Source of the DNA: DATKQY01 sp035532475
Lineage (GTDB): Bacteria > Actinomycetota > Acidimicrobiia > Acidimicrobiales > Bog-793
Length of the DNA: 47,116 nucleotides
Assembly (NCBI GenBank): GCA_035532475.1
Contig: DATKQY010000038.1
Coordinates: 1 to 47,116 of the forward strand
Direction: 5' to 3'
Shown here: one piece after another, positions 34,098 through 41,883 of the stretch
Layout of the letters: every line of letters starts with the position of its first letter
Numbering within the stretch: the stretch's first letter is position 1
Made by a program: the position numbers and the translations under genes
Notes under the pieces: generated by a model
Told to the model about the DNA's origin: nothing
What the model saw: only the letters and a program-made list of their open reading frames with translations
Database searches by the model: none

Positions 34098-34206
34098 GGA
34101 TGGGGTCCAGGGAGCCTTTGGCTCCGTCCCCCGCGCGCCCGCCCGAGCGCGCGCCGCCGAAGCGGCGGCCGAGAACGTTATCTACTCGGCTCCCTGGACC
34201 CTGTCC
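34098..34206. repeat. Long imperfect hairpin with mutually exclusive inner hairpin
   Basis: GGGTCCAGGGAGCC (34103-34116) and GGCTCCCTGGACCC (34188-34201) are perfect 14-bp complements. Allowing two G-U pairs, the stem grows to 19 bp (34098-34116 with 34188-34206). The stretch 34111-34116 can instead pair with 34120-34125 (GGAGCC-TTT-GGCTCC). A further GCCGCC/GGCGGC hairpin lies inside the loop. This could be a structured RNA, an attenuator or the end of the long proteasome/Tat operon; it starts 106 nt past the ThyX-like stop. Confidence 0.5.
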
Positions 34207-34311
34207 TACGCAACTGCCCCGCCGAGACGACCCGGAGCGACTGACGGAGGCTCCCAAGATGGTTGCCTGGAGAGCGGGACGCCACTATTCATGCGCGCCG
34301 GGGGGGCGGTG

Positions 34312-36018
34312 TCAAGGGTTGCCGCCGACACCGTGGCGCGGTCCGGGCTCCCCGCTGCCCGTCGGCCCAGCCGGGGGGGGTTGCCGGCCGCCTCCGCGAG
34401 CGACCGAGCGTTGTTCGGATTCGAGCCGCCCGAGGTCCACGGCGCCGTAGTCGACGAAGCGCATCGCGCCGGCGAGGGCCCGGTGCCCGGCGCGCTCGGC
34501 GATCTGGCGGTGCATCTCCTGCGCGATGTAGCGGTACGCCGGATGGCCCTGGGGGCCGCTGCGCAGTTCGGTCACGTGCATCGCCTCACGTGCCGAGAGC
34601 TGCATCGTGTAGCGGATGTTGAAGGCCAGCGCGACGGCGTAGGCGGCCTGCTCGGGGAAGCTCGTCTCAAGGTCGGCGTGGAGCTCGTGGGAGCGCTCCA
34701 GGGAGTCGACGAAGGGGCCATCAAGACCGGCCTCGGCGACCACCTCCGGGACGGTCCAGCCGAGGCGGGTGCCGAGCGGCTGCCACTCGACGGTGAGCAT
34801 CCGGTGGCGCTGCAGATCGCGGAAGGCCCCGTAGTCCGAGACGATCTCGAAGCGGTAGCCGGTCCGTTCGAGGGCCCGCCCGGGGCGGTGCCGGCGGTTC
34901 CGGCGGTCGCCGACGTAGGCGGCGACCAGCGCGGCGCGCTCGGAATCGTCCAGCCGGCGGACGCGCCCGACGAGGTCGGCCTCGGAGAGCGCCGTGAACG
35001 GGTAGCACATCGCCACGAGGACCTTCTCCTCGCCCTCGGGGTCGAAGTCCGTCAGCGTCACCGACGCCGCCATCTCGCCCGGCGACGCCCCGTCGCCGGT
35101 TCCGCCGCCCGGCGCCGCGTCCGGCCACAGCCCTGCCAGGAGCTCGGTCGTCTCGTCGCGCCGGCCGGCGAGGTAGGCGCTCCACTCCCCGCCCCGGTCT
35201 GGGCGGTCGAGACGCGTGAGGAAGGAGGGGATGACCTTTCGCAGCTCCCCGAGCACGAGCTCGCCGTAGTGACGCACCTCGGGCAGGGGGTGGGCGCGCA
35301 TGCGGAGCAGGAGGAGCTCGTAGGACTGGCCGGAGCCGTAGATGCCGACGTTGGAGAGCGAGGCCGCCGGCAGCAGGCCGCGGAGCGCGTCGAGGGCGCG
35401 GGCCCTGATCGACTGGCGGTAGGCGATCTCCGAGACCGTTCCCGCCTTCGGGTAGGCGGCGCTCAGGTGCGCCTGCAGCCTCGGGAGCAGCTCGGCGTAG
35501 GTGTCGAACATCCGGTCCATGTCGCCGACGTAGCGGGCGCCGAGCGGCGACTCGAGGATCTCGGGGTCCCGGTAGTAGCGGTAGTGGCCGGTGCCGAGAC
35601 GCACGTCGTAGGGGATGTAGCGAGTGGACTGCTCGAGGTAGGCCATCAGGCGGCCCCACTCGAGCACCTTCGTGAGCACGTTGGAGGCCTGCTCGCAGGC
35701 CAGGTGGACCCCACCGAGCTGGGCGACCGAGTCGTCGCCGTAGTCGCCGAAGACCCGTGCGTAGAGCTCCTCGGCGCGCCGCAGCCCCATCGTCGCGTCG
35801 ACCGACGCGTCGCCGGTCATGTCCAGCTCCTCGACGAACTCGTCGAGGAAGAGCCGCCGCAGGCTCTTCGGCGAGCGCGAGTAGCGCGCGAACAGGGCCC
35901 CCTTGACCACCTCGGGCAGGTTGACGAGGGCGAACACCGGGCCGTCGAGGCTCGTCACGTAGTGGCGGAGGACCTCGCGCTCGTCGGGGGTGAAGCTCTC
36001 GCTGGCGTAGGGCAGCAT
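34312..36018 (-). CDS. Double-domain ThyX-like protein (FAD-dependent thymidylate synthase family)
   Basis: This 568-residue protein carries two copies of the ThyX fold. The first (about 70-290) has LEWGRLMAYLEQSTRYIPYD, keeping the S-x-R-Y end of the ThyX motif. The second (about 330-540) has HRPGRALER, then DLQRHRMLTVEWQPL with the RHR start (404-406), and finally MQLSAREAMHVTELRSGPQGHPAYRYIA. The canonical RHRxxxxxxxS motif is thus split between domains. Single ThyX proteins are 220-260 residues and work as tetramers, so this may be a half-sized assembly or a different flavoenzyme. The ATG is 9 nt from a TAATCT box. Whether it makes dTMP is uncertain. Confidence 0.72.
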   Translation of the reverse strand: MLPYASESFTPDEREVLRHYVTSLDGPVFALVNLPEVVKGALFARYSRSPKSLRRLFLDEFVEELDMTGDASVDATMGLRRAEELYARVFGDYGDDSVAQLGGVHLACEQASNVLTKVLEWGRLMAYLEQSTRYIPYDVRLGTGHYRYYRDPEILESPLGARYVGDMDRMFDTYAELLPRLQAHLSAAYPKAGTVSEIAYRQSIRARALDALRGLLPAASLSNVGIYGSGQSYELLLLRMRAHPLPEVRHYGELVLGELRKVIPSFLTRLDRPDRGGEWSAYLAGRRDETTELLAGLWPDAAPGGGTGDGASPGEMAASVTLTDFDPEGEEKVLVAMCYPFTALSEADLVGRVRRLDDSERAALVAAYVGDRRNRRHRPGRALERTGYRFEIVSDYGAFRDLQRHRMLTVEWQPLGTRLGWTVPEVVAEAGLDGPFVDSLERSHELHADLETSFPEQAAYAVALAFNIRYTMQLSAREAMHVTELRSGPQGHPAYRYIAQEMHRQIAERAGHRALAGAMRFVDYGAVDLGRLESEQRSVARGGGRQPPPAGPTGSGEPGPRHGVGGNP

Positions 36019-36049
36019 GCCCCGTCGAGATTACGGGACGAGGCCCGCC

Positions 36050-38164
36050 CTAACGCGGATCGTCGGCGACCTCGGCCCCGGCGCCGCGCTGGGTGGGCGT
36101 CGAGGCGGCGACGACGCCCCGCACGAGGTCCTCGGCCGCCTGGCGGGCGGTCATGGCCGTGCGGGCGTGGTCGGCCACCATGGCGATCTGGCGGAGCAGG
36201 TCGACGAGCTGCTTGACGTTGCGCACGAAGTCGCCGCCGGACATCACCGGCTCGGCGTCTCGATGGCGCCTCCCCGTGGCGCCGGGCGGCGCGAGGAGGC
36301 GGTCGAGATCGGTCCCCCGGGCCCACTCGGCGGCGAGCCGGGCGAAGCCCGCGTCGAGCGAGCGCGTCTGGGGAACGCCGGCCGCGCGCTCGCCGGCCCG
36401 CAGGTCGGTGGCGAGCAGCTCGAGCTCGGTGTACCGCCGCGCCACCTTGGCGTTCGGCGGGTCGGCGCCGGCGCCGAGCCGGCGGGGCTCGTAGGTGAAG
36501 GTCGAGGCGAGCGCGGCGAGACCCGGCGCGTCGAGGTGGTCGAGGAGCCCCGCGCCGAGCGCCTCGGCGATCAGCAGGTCGCAGTCGTGGTAGATGCCGG
36601 CGAGGCGCCGGCCCGCGTCGGTCATCCGCCAGCCCGCCAGGTAGCCACGCCCCTCGAGCACGCGCACGACCGCGTCCAGCTGGCGCGTGAGGGGCACGTC
36701 GCTCAGGTACTGGGCGAACGACGAGCGCACGAGACGGTACGCGGCCTCGCGGTCGTAGCGGCGCACGAGGTTGACCGCCATGTTGTAGGTGGGGCGGAAG
36801 GAGGAGCGCAGGGCCTGGCTTCGCGCCGAGGCGACGGAGGCGACGACGTCGAAGGTGTGGAACGGCGACCACAGCACGGCCGCGTAGCCCACCTCGTCGA
36901 TCCCGCGCCGCCCCGCTCTCCCGGTGAGCTGGGTGTACTCGCCCGCCGTGAGGTCGGCGTGGCCGGCGCCGGTGTACTTCGAGAGGCTCTCGATCACGAC
37001 CGACCTCGCCGGCATGTTGATCCCGAGCGCGAGCGTCTCGGTGGCGAAGACGACCTTCACGAGCGCCGCGGCGAACAGCGCCTCGACGGTCTCGCGAAAC
37101 GGCGGGACCATCCCTGCGTGGTGGGTCGCGATGCCGGCCTCGAGGCCCGAAAGGAAGCGTCCGTAGCCGAGCACGCGCAGATCGGCGTCGGAGAGCTCCT
37201 CGGCGTGCTCGTCGGCCACCTGGCGGATCGCCCGGCGCTCCTCGGGGGTGGTGAGGCGGATCCCGGCGTCCATGCACTGGCGCAGCGCGTCGTCGCAGCC
37301 GGCCCGCGAGAAGATGAAGTAGATCGCCGGCAGCAGCTCTTCTGGCGCGAAGCGCTCGACGAGGTCGACGCGCCGCGGCCGGTACAGGCGGGCCGTGTCG
37401 CCCCGGTGCGCCGCGCGGCGCCGCCCCGCCGCCGGCCCCGCGCGCGCCCGGGCGCTGCGGTGCGCCCGGGAATCGAGCTCGAGCGCTTCGGGATTCGGCT
37501 TGTCGTCGACGAAGGTCGGCAGCACGTGCAAGCGCTCGGCCGAGCGGTCCCCGACGACGAAGAGGTTCCGCAGCTCGATCGGCCGGTGCTCCTCGATCAC
37601 CGCACCCGTCGCGCCGCGCACGGAGCGGATCCAGCCCGCGAGCTCCTCCGCGTTCGACACGGTCGCGGAGAGGCAGACCAGGCGGACCGAGGGCGGTGCC
37701 GAGAGGATGATCTCCTCCCAGACCGCGCCGCGGTAGGGGTCCTCGAGGTAGTGCACCTCGTCCAGCACCGCGCAGCGCAGCTCGGAGAGCTGCTCGGGCG
37801 AGGCGTAGATCATGTTGCGGAGCACCTCGGTCGTCATCACGACGACGTCGCCGAGGCCGTTCAGCGAGATGTCCCCGGTGAGCAGCCCGACGCGCTTCTC
37901 GCCGTAGATGCGGGCGAAATCGCTGTACTTCTGGTTCGACAGCGCCTTGAGCGGCGTCGTGTAGAAGGCCCGGCCGCCCGCTTCGAGCGCCCGCGCGACG
38001 GCGTACTCGGCGACGACCGTCTTGCCCGAGCCGGTCGGCGCGGCGACGAGCACCGCCATGTCCTGGTCGAGGTCGTCCATGGCCTCGAGCTGGAACCGGT
38101 CGAGCGGGAACGGTCGCGAGGCGATGAAGCGCTCGCGAAGCGTGCGCCCACCGGTGGACGTCAC
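36050..38164 (-). CDS. helY: Ski2-like DEVH helicase (HelY)
   Basis: This is a 704-residue superfamily-2 RNA helicase. Walker A is APTGSGKT (42-49), Walker B DEVH (135-138), with motif III SAT and the late motifs FATETLALGINMPA and QLTGRAGRRG. The winged-helix and C-terminal helical regions follow, with PLTRQLDAVVRVLEGRGYLAGWRMT. It is shorter than mycobacterial HelY (about 900 residues), mostly because of a shorter C-terminal region and a Pro/Arg-rich linker near residue 240. The GTG at 38164 overlaps the tatC stop. The tatC-helY order is that of the mycobacterial pafA-tat locus, which supports the name. Likely role: RNA processing or decay. Confidence 0.85.
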   Translation of the reverse strand: MTSTGGRTLRERFIASRPFPLDRFQLEAMDDLDQDMAVLVAAPTGSGKTVVAEYAVARALEAGGRAFYTTPLKALSNQKYSDFARIYGEKRVGLLTGDISLNGLGDVVVMTTEVLRNMIYASPEQLSELRCAVLDEVHYLEDPYRGAVWEEIILSAPPSVRLVCLSATVSNAEELAGWIRSVRGATGAVIEEHRPIELRNLFVVGDRSAERLHVLPTFVDDKPNPEALELDSRAHRSARARAGPAAGRRRAAHRGDTARLYRPRRVDLVERFAPEELLPAIYFIFSRAGCDDALRQCMDAGIRLTTPEERRAIRQVADEHAEELSDADLRVLGYGRFLSGLEAGIATHHAGMVPPFRETVEALFAAALVKVVFATETLALGINMPARSVVIESLSKYTGAGHADLTAGEYTQLTGRAGRRGIDEVGYAAVLWSPFHTFDVVASVASARSQALRSSFRPTYNMAVNLVRRYDREAAYRLVRSSFAQYLSDVPLTRQLDAVVRVLEGRGYLAGWRMTDAGRRLAGIYHDCDLLIAEALGAGLLDHLDAPGLAALASTFTYEPRRLGAGADPPNAKVARRYTELELLATDLRAGERAAGVPQTRSLDAGFARLAAEWARGTDLDRLLAPPGATGRRHRDAEPVMSGGDFVRNVKQLVDLLRQIAMVADHARTAMTARQAAEDLVRGVVAASTPTQRGAGAEVADDPR

Positions 38165-38922
38165 TTCTTCAAGAGCTTCCCGATGATGATCGACAGCTCG
38201 TAGAAGAAGAGCATCGGGATTGCCATCGCCAGCATCGAGAACGGGTCCGAGCTCGGCGTGATGACCGCGGCGATCACGACGATGGCGATGATCGCCCACC
38301 GCCGCCACTTGGCGAGCTGCGCGGGCTTGACGGCGCCGGCGAGCTCGAGGGCGACGAGCACGACGGGGAACTCGAAGACGATCCCGAAGATCGCCATCAG
38401 GGCGAGGATCAGCGTGAGGTACTTCTGGGCCGTGAAGGCCTGTTGGATCCCCGAGCTGGCCACCGCCTTCAAGAAGCCGAGGGCGTGGGGGAAGGTGAGC
38501 CAGGCGACGAACGCGCCGGCGCAGAAGAGCCCGACCGTCGCGACGACAAATGGGATCGCGTAGCGCTTCTCGTTGGCGCGCAGGCCGGGCGTGACGAAGC
38601 GCCACAGCTGGAACAGGATCACCGGCGAGGCGAACAGGAGCCCGCCCCAGCCGGTGACGTCGAGGCGGATCGCGAAGCCGTCGAGCGGTCCGAGGGCGAG
38701 CAGCGCGCAGTGCGCCGGCCGCTTCGGCAGCGAGAGGCAGTACGGGTGCTCGAAGAGGTGGAGGATCTGCGGGTACAGCACGTAGGCCACGATCGCGGCC
38801 AGCACGAAGGCCACGAGGGAGATGATGAGACGGCGCCGCAGCTCGGCCAGGTGCTCCGTCAGCGTCATCGCGTCCGGGCTCGGGCGGGTGTCGCCGGCCC
38901 GTCTTCGAAGGATCGTCGCCAT
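38161..38922 (-). CDS. tatC: Sec-independent protein translocase TatC
   Basis: This is a 253-residue six-helix receptor of the Tat pathway. The conserved cytoplasmic N-terminus is seen as TLTEHLAELRRRLIISL. The first periplasmic loop and helix 2 follow (RLDVTGWGGLLFASPVILFQLWRFVTPGLRANEKRYA), with the family Pro and the FVTPGL-x-x-x-E signature. ITPSSDPFSMLAMAIPMLFFYELSI closes the last helices. It recognises twin-arginine signal peptides and builds the pore with the TatA/B protein encoded 35 bp upstream. Start ATG 38922. The last 4 bp overlap helY. Confidence 0.95.
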   Translation of the reverse strand: MATILRRRAGDTRPSPDAMTLTEHLAELRRRLIISLVAFVLAAIVAYVLYPQILHLFEHPYCLSLPKRPAHCALLALGPLDGFAIRLDVTGWGGLLFASPVILFQLWRFVTPGLRANEKRYAIPFVVATVGLFCAGAFVAWLTFPHALGFLKAVASSGIQQAFTAQKYLTLILALMAIFGIVFEFPVVLVALELAGAVKPAQLAKWRRWAIIAIVVIAAVITPSSDPFSMLAMAIPMLFFYELSIIIGKLLKK

Positions 38923-38957
38923 CGTCGTGTTCTACGGAGCCGGCCGGGTGGCCGGGC

Positions 38958-39473
38958 TCAATTCATGCCCGGATCGTCGGGCACGAAAGCGAGCTCGCCG
39001 CGGGCGGGGTCGGCGACGACGAGCGCGGCACCCCCCTCCGGCGCCGGGACGCCCCGGCGCGCCGGACGGGCCACGTCGGCGCGCCGCGAGACCTGCGAGG
39101 GCCAGGGATCCTCGTCGAGGTGGCCGGAGGCTCCCGTGTGCTCGAACGACTCGGCCGGGACGACGCCGTCCTCGCCGCCGGCGCCGATGTCCTCGGCGCC
39201 CTCGGGCTCGAGGCCGACCGAGGCGTTCGAGCTCTTCGTCAGGTCGGTCAGGAACCCGGAGATCGCCGAGGTGGGGTTCTTCGGGATGTGCGGCAGGTCG
39301 ACGTCGGGGATCGCCTGGCGGACCTCGTCGGCGACCTGCTCACGGATGCGCGTCAGCTCCCGCCACGCCGCGCCGAGCTGGCGCGCCGCCCTCGGCAGAC
39401 GCTCCGGGCCGAGCACGATGAGCGCGACCACCAAGATGACGAAGAGTTTCGCCGGGTCAAGGCTCCCGAACAC
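38958..39473 (-). CDS. Twin-arginine translocase TatA/TatB family protein
   Basis: This is a 171-residue protein. A short N-terminal helix (AKLFVILVVALIVLGPERLP) leads through the Gly-Pro hinge into an amphipathic helix (RAARQLGAAWRELTRIREQVADEVRQAI). The LGPERLP hinge and the long acidic C-terminal tail are closer to TatB than to TatA, though mycobacteria name the gene at this place tatA. No other Tat subunit of this type is in the window. The GTG start at 39473 follows TAGCAT (39481-39486) by 7 nt, so it is probably leaderless with its own promoter behind lepB. Confidence 0.88.
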   Translation of the reverse strand: MFGSLDPAKLFVILVVALIVLGPERLPRAARQLGAAWRELTRIREQVADEVRQAIPDVDLPHIPKNPTSAISGFLTDLTKSSNASVGLEPEGAEDIGAGGEDGVVPAESFEHTGASGHLDEDPWPSQVSRRADVARPARRGVPAPEGGAALVVADPARGELAFVPDDPGMN

Positions 39474-39480
39474 CTACGCG

Positions 39481-39486
39481 ATGCTA
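39481..39486 (-). promoter_or_regulatory. -10 box of the tat genes
   Basis: TAGCAT on the minus strand ends 7 nt before the GTG of the TatA/B gene. This is the classic spacing of leaderless actinobacterial promoters and would give the tat-helY genes a promoter independent of pafA. Confidence 0.4.
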
Positions 39487-39532
39487 CTCGCAGGCCCGGC
39501 ATGCCTCCGCGGCGCCCGGGGGGCCGGCGCGC

Positions 39533-40201
39533 TCAGAACACGTGCAGATCCGGGCGGCCGTCGTGCCAGAGGACCGCCGCGACGCGCCCGACGATGCTCG
39601 AGCCCGGGATCGTGCCCCAGTACCGGCTGTCGCACGAGATCGCCCGGTTGTCGCCCATCATGAAGTAGCGGCCCTGCGGGATCGTCTGGCGCACGATCGG
39701 CTTCGCGCCGAGCGGGTCGTCGCGCGGCAGGTAGGGCTCGGCCAGGACGTGCCCGTCGACGTAGATGCGGTCCCCGACCGACCAGATCGTCTGGCCGGGC
39801 AGCCCGATCACCCGCTTCACGAGGTCGCCGAGCTCCGAGGTGCACATCGTGTCCGCCGGCGGCCGGGTGAACACGACGATCGCCCCCTCGCGCAACGTGT
39901 GGTAGTCGAAGAGGAACTTGTTGACGAGGATCCGGTCGCCGATCTGCAGCGTCGGCACCATCGAGCCCGAGGGGATGTAGAAGGTCTCGAGCGCGAAGGC
40001 GCGCACGCCGAGCGCGAGGAGCATCGCCGCGAGGAGCATCGCGCCCCACTCGAGGCTCCGCCCGGCTCGGCGCCGACGCCGGTGCCGTCGCTTGGCCGAG
40101 TGCAGCGGGCGCGGGGCCGGCGGTTCGGTCGCGCCGGGGGGCGGAGCGGACCAGTCGGTGCCGTGCCCGACCATGACGGGCGCCACCGGCCCGTCGGTCA
40201 C
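39533..40201 (-). CDS. lepB: Signal peptidase I
   Basis: This is a 222-residue type I signal peptidase that removes signal peptides outside the membrane. A Pro-rich, then very basic cytoplasmic segment (residues 20-48, KRRHRRRRRAGR) precedes one membrane helix (50-70). The catalytic Ser80 is in YIPSGSMVPTL and Lys129 in GDLVKRVIGLPGQ. The domain-E motif is GDNRAISCDSRYWG. The GTG at 40201 overlaps the pafA stop by 4 bp (GTGA); an ATG 9 codons later is possible. It occupies the position where mycobacteria have pafB-pafC, joining proteasome and secretion genes in one transcript. Confidence 0.93.
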   Translation of the reverse strand: MTDGPVAPVMVGHGTDWSAPPPGATEPPAPRPLHSAKRRHRRRRRAGRSLEWGAMLLAAMLLALGVRAFALETFYIPSGSMVPTLQIGDRILVNKFLFDYHTLREGAIVVFTRPPADTMCTSELGDLVKRVIGLPGQTIWSVGDRIYVDGHVLAEPYLPRDDPLGAKPIVRQTIPQGRYFMMGDNRAISCDSRYWGTIPGSSIVGRVAAVLWHDGRPDLHVF

Positions 40202-41556
40202 ATCGCCTCGATGAGCCGCTCGACCCGCTCGTCGTGTGCGCGGAAGGGGTCCTTCAACAGCACCGTCCGCTGGGTCTGGTCGTTCAGCTTGAGGTGCACC
40301 CAGTCGACCGTGAAGTCGCGCCGGCGCTCCTTCGCCTTGCGGATGAACTCGCCGCGAAGCCTCGCCCGGGTCGTCTGGGGCGGGTGCTCCATGGCCGTGG
40401 CGATCGCCTCGTCGGTGACCGTGCGCTCGACCGCCCCGCGCGCCTGCAGGCGGTAGAAGACGCCCCGCTCCCGGCTGACGTCGTGGTATTGCAGGTCCAA
40501 CAGGGCGACGCGGGGGTGGCCGAGCGGCAGGTCGTGGCGGGCGCGGTAGGCCTCGACCATCCGGTGCTTGATCACCCAGTCGCACTCGCGGTCGAGCAGC
40601 AAGGGGTCCTTCTCGATCGTCTCGATGCAGTGCCGCCACATGCCGAGCGCCCGCTCCTCCATCTCGGGCAGGCCCCGCTGGTCCGCGTAGCGGATGGCGC
40701 GGGACAGGTACTCGCGCTGGATGTCGAGCGCGCTGGCCTCGCGGCCGTTGGCGAGACGGACCTTGCGCCGGCAGGTGACGTCGTGGCTGATCTCGCGGAT
40801 CGCCCGGATCGGGTCCTCGAGCGTCATGTCCCTCAGCACGACGCCGGGGTCCTCCAGCATCTTGAGCAGGATGCTCGTGGCGCCGACCTTCAGGTACGTC
40901 GCGTACTCGCTCATGTTCGAGTCGCCGACGATGACGTGGAGGCGCCGGAAGCGCTCGGCGTCGGCGTGCGGTTCGTCCCGGGTGTTGATGATCGGGCGGG
41001 AGCGCGTCGTGGCCGAGGAGACGCCCTCCCAGATGTGCTCGGCGCGCTGGGAGAGGCAGAAGACGGCGCCCCGTGCGGTCTGGAGCACCTTGCCCGCTCC
41101 CGAGTAGATCTGACGGGTGACGAAGAAGGGGATGAGCACCTGGGCGTAGTGCGCGAAGTCGTCGCGCCGGCTCGTCAGGTAGTTCTCGTGGCAGCCATAG
41201 GAGTTGCCCGCCGAGTCGGTGTTGTTCTTGAACAGGTAGACGACGCCCCGGATCCCCTCGTCGCGAAGGCGCGCCTCGGCGGAGGCGACCAGGCCCTCGA
41301 GGATCCGCTCGCCGGCCTTGTCGTGGGCGACGAGGTCGGCGATCGAGTCGCACTCGGGCGTCGCGTACTCGGGGTGGCTGCCGACGTCGAGGTAGAGCCG
41401 GGCGCCGTTCTCCAAGAACACGTTCGAGGACCGGCCCCAGCTGACCACGCGCCGGAAGAGGTAGCGCGCCACCTCGTCGGGGCTGAGGCGTCGCTGGCCG
41501 CGAAGGGTGCACGTGACGCCGTACTCGTTCTCGAGCCCGAATATCCGGCGGTCCAC
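40198..41556 (-). CDS. pafA: Proteasome accessory factor PafA, Pup-protein ligase
   Basis: This is a 452-residue ATP-dependent ligase of the carboxylate-amine ligase/glutamine synthetase-like fold. It joins the C-terminal Glu of Pup to substrate lysines. Family hallmarks are RRIFGLENEYGVT at the N-terminus, SHPEYATPE, NNTDSAGNSYGCHENYL, INTRDEPHADA, RLHVIVGDSNMSE and LQYHDV. It is distinguished from Dop by the lack of the long N-terminal Dop loop and by shorter length. The start is GTG 41556, with a TACCGT box 8 nt upstream and no Shine-Dalgarno. It is divergent from the DUF2007 gene, 27 bp away, and coupled to lepB by overlap. Confidence 0.97.
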   Translation of the reverse strand: MDRRIFGLENEYGVTCTLRGQRRLSPDEVARYLFRRVVSWGRSSNVFLENGARLYLDVGSHPEYATPECDSIADLVAHDKAGERILEGLVASAEARLRDEGIRGVVYLFKNNTDSAGNSYGCHENYLTSRRDDFAHYAQVLIPFFVTRQIYSGAGKVLQTARGAVFCLSQRAEHIWEGVSSATTRSRPIINTRDEPHADAERFRRLHVIVGDSNMSEYATYLKVGATSILLKMLEDPGVVLRDMTLEDPIRAIREISHDVTCRRKVRLANGREASALDIQREYLSRAIRYADQRGLPEMEERALGMWRHCIETIEKDPLLLDRECDWVIKHRMVEAYRARHDLPLGHPRVALLDLQYHDVSRERGVFYRLQARGAVERTVTDEAIATAMEHPPQTTRARLRGEFIRKAKERRRDFTVDWVHLKLNDQTQRTVLLKDPFRAHDERVERLIEAM

Positions 41557-41564
41557 GACGACCC

Positions 41565-41574
41565 ACGGTAGCCT
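41565..41574. promoter_or_regulatory. Overlapping divergent -10 boxes for pafA and the DUF2007 gene
   Basis: TAGCCT (41569-41574, plus strand) lies 9 nt before the DUF2007 ATG. TACCGT (41570-41565, minus strand) lies 8 nt before the pafA GTG. The two hexamers share bases 41569-41570, so the polymerases must compete. Confidence 0.45.
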
Positions 41575-41583
41575 CGTACCCGC

Positions 41584-41883
41584 ATGGACCCGGCATCACC
41601 GATGGCGCACCTCACGACCGTCGTGGGCTCGTTCCACGGTCGCCTCGTCGCCGCGCGCCTGTCCGCCGAGGGCGTCTCGTCCGAGCTTCGCGGGCTGTCC
41701 GACGGGCCCTACCCGTTCCCGGGGGAGGTCGACGTCCTCGTGCCGGTCGACCAGCTCGAGCTGGCGCGTGAGATCCTGCTCGCCGACGCCGTCGACGCCG
41801 CGTTCCACGAGCTCGGCGAGCCGGCGGGCCGGTCCCGGCGCCGGCCGCTCAGACGGCGGCTCAGGAGGCGAGAAGAGCGCTGA
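41584..41883 (+). CDS. DUF2007-domain protein
   Basis: This 99-residue protein has the DUF2007 (putative signal-transducing) fold, a ferredoxin-like module. It shows VVGSFHGRLVAARLSAEGVSSELRG, then EVDVLVPVDQLELAREIL, a pattern of binding-domain ACT-like proteins. A strongly basic C-terminal tail (RRRPLRRRLRRREE) could contact nucleic acid or membranes. ATG 41584 is used because of the TAGCCT box; an ATG six codons later is possible. It is the only plus-strand gene inside the proteasome block: head-to-head with pafA, and its last 23 bp overlap the 3' end of prcA. Confidence 0.75.
   Translation: MDPASPMAHLTTVVGSFHGRLVAARLSAEGVSSELRGLSDGPYPFPGEVDVLVPVDQLELAREILLADAVDAAFHELGEPAGRSRRRPLRRRLRRREER

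Larger units (their letters stand above)
33869..34311. other. 443-bp intergenic region with promoter and structured element
   Basis: No gene is supported here. The region holds a sigma-70-like promoter for the DUF4193 operon (33967-33994) and a long inverted repeat (34098-34206) with a competing internal hairpin. The frames that remain open lack codon bias and family likeness. Confidence 0.6.

Noticed and set aside
36050..37277. Alternative minus-strand frame of 440 codons ending near 35955
   Set aside because: It overlaps helY, whose helicase motifs are unambiguous; the alternative is Arg-rich shadow sequence.
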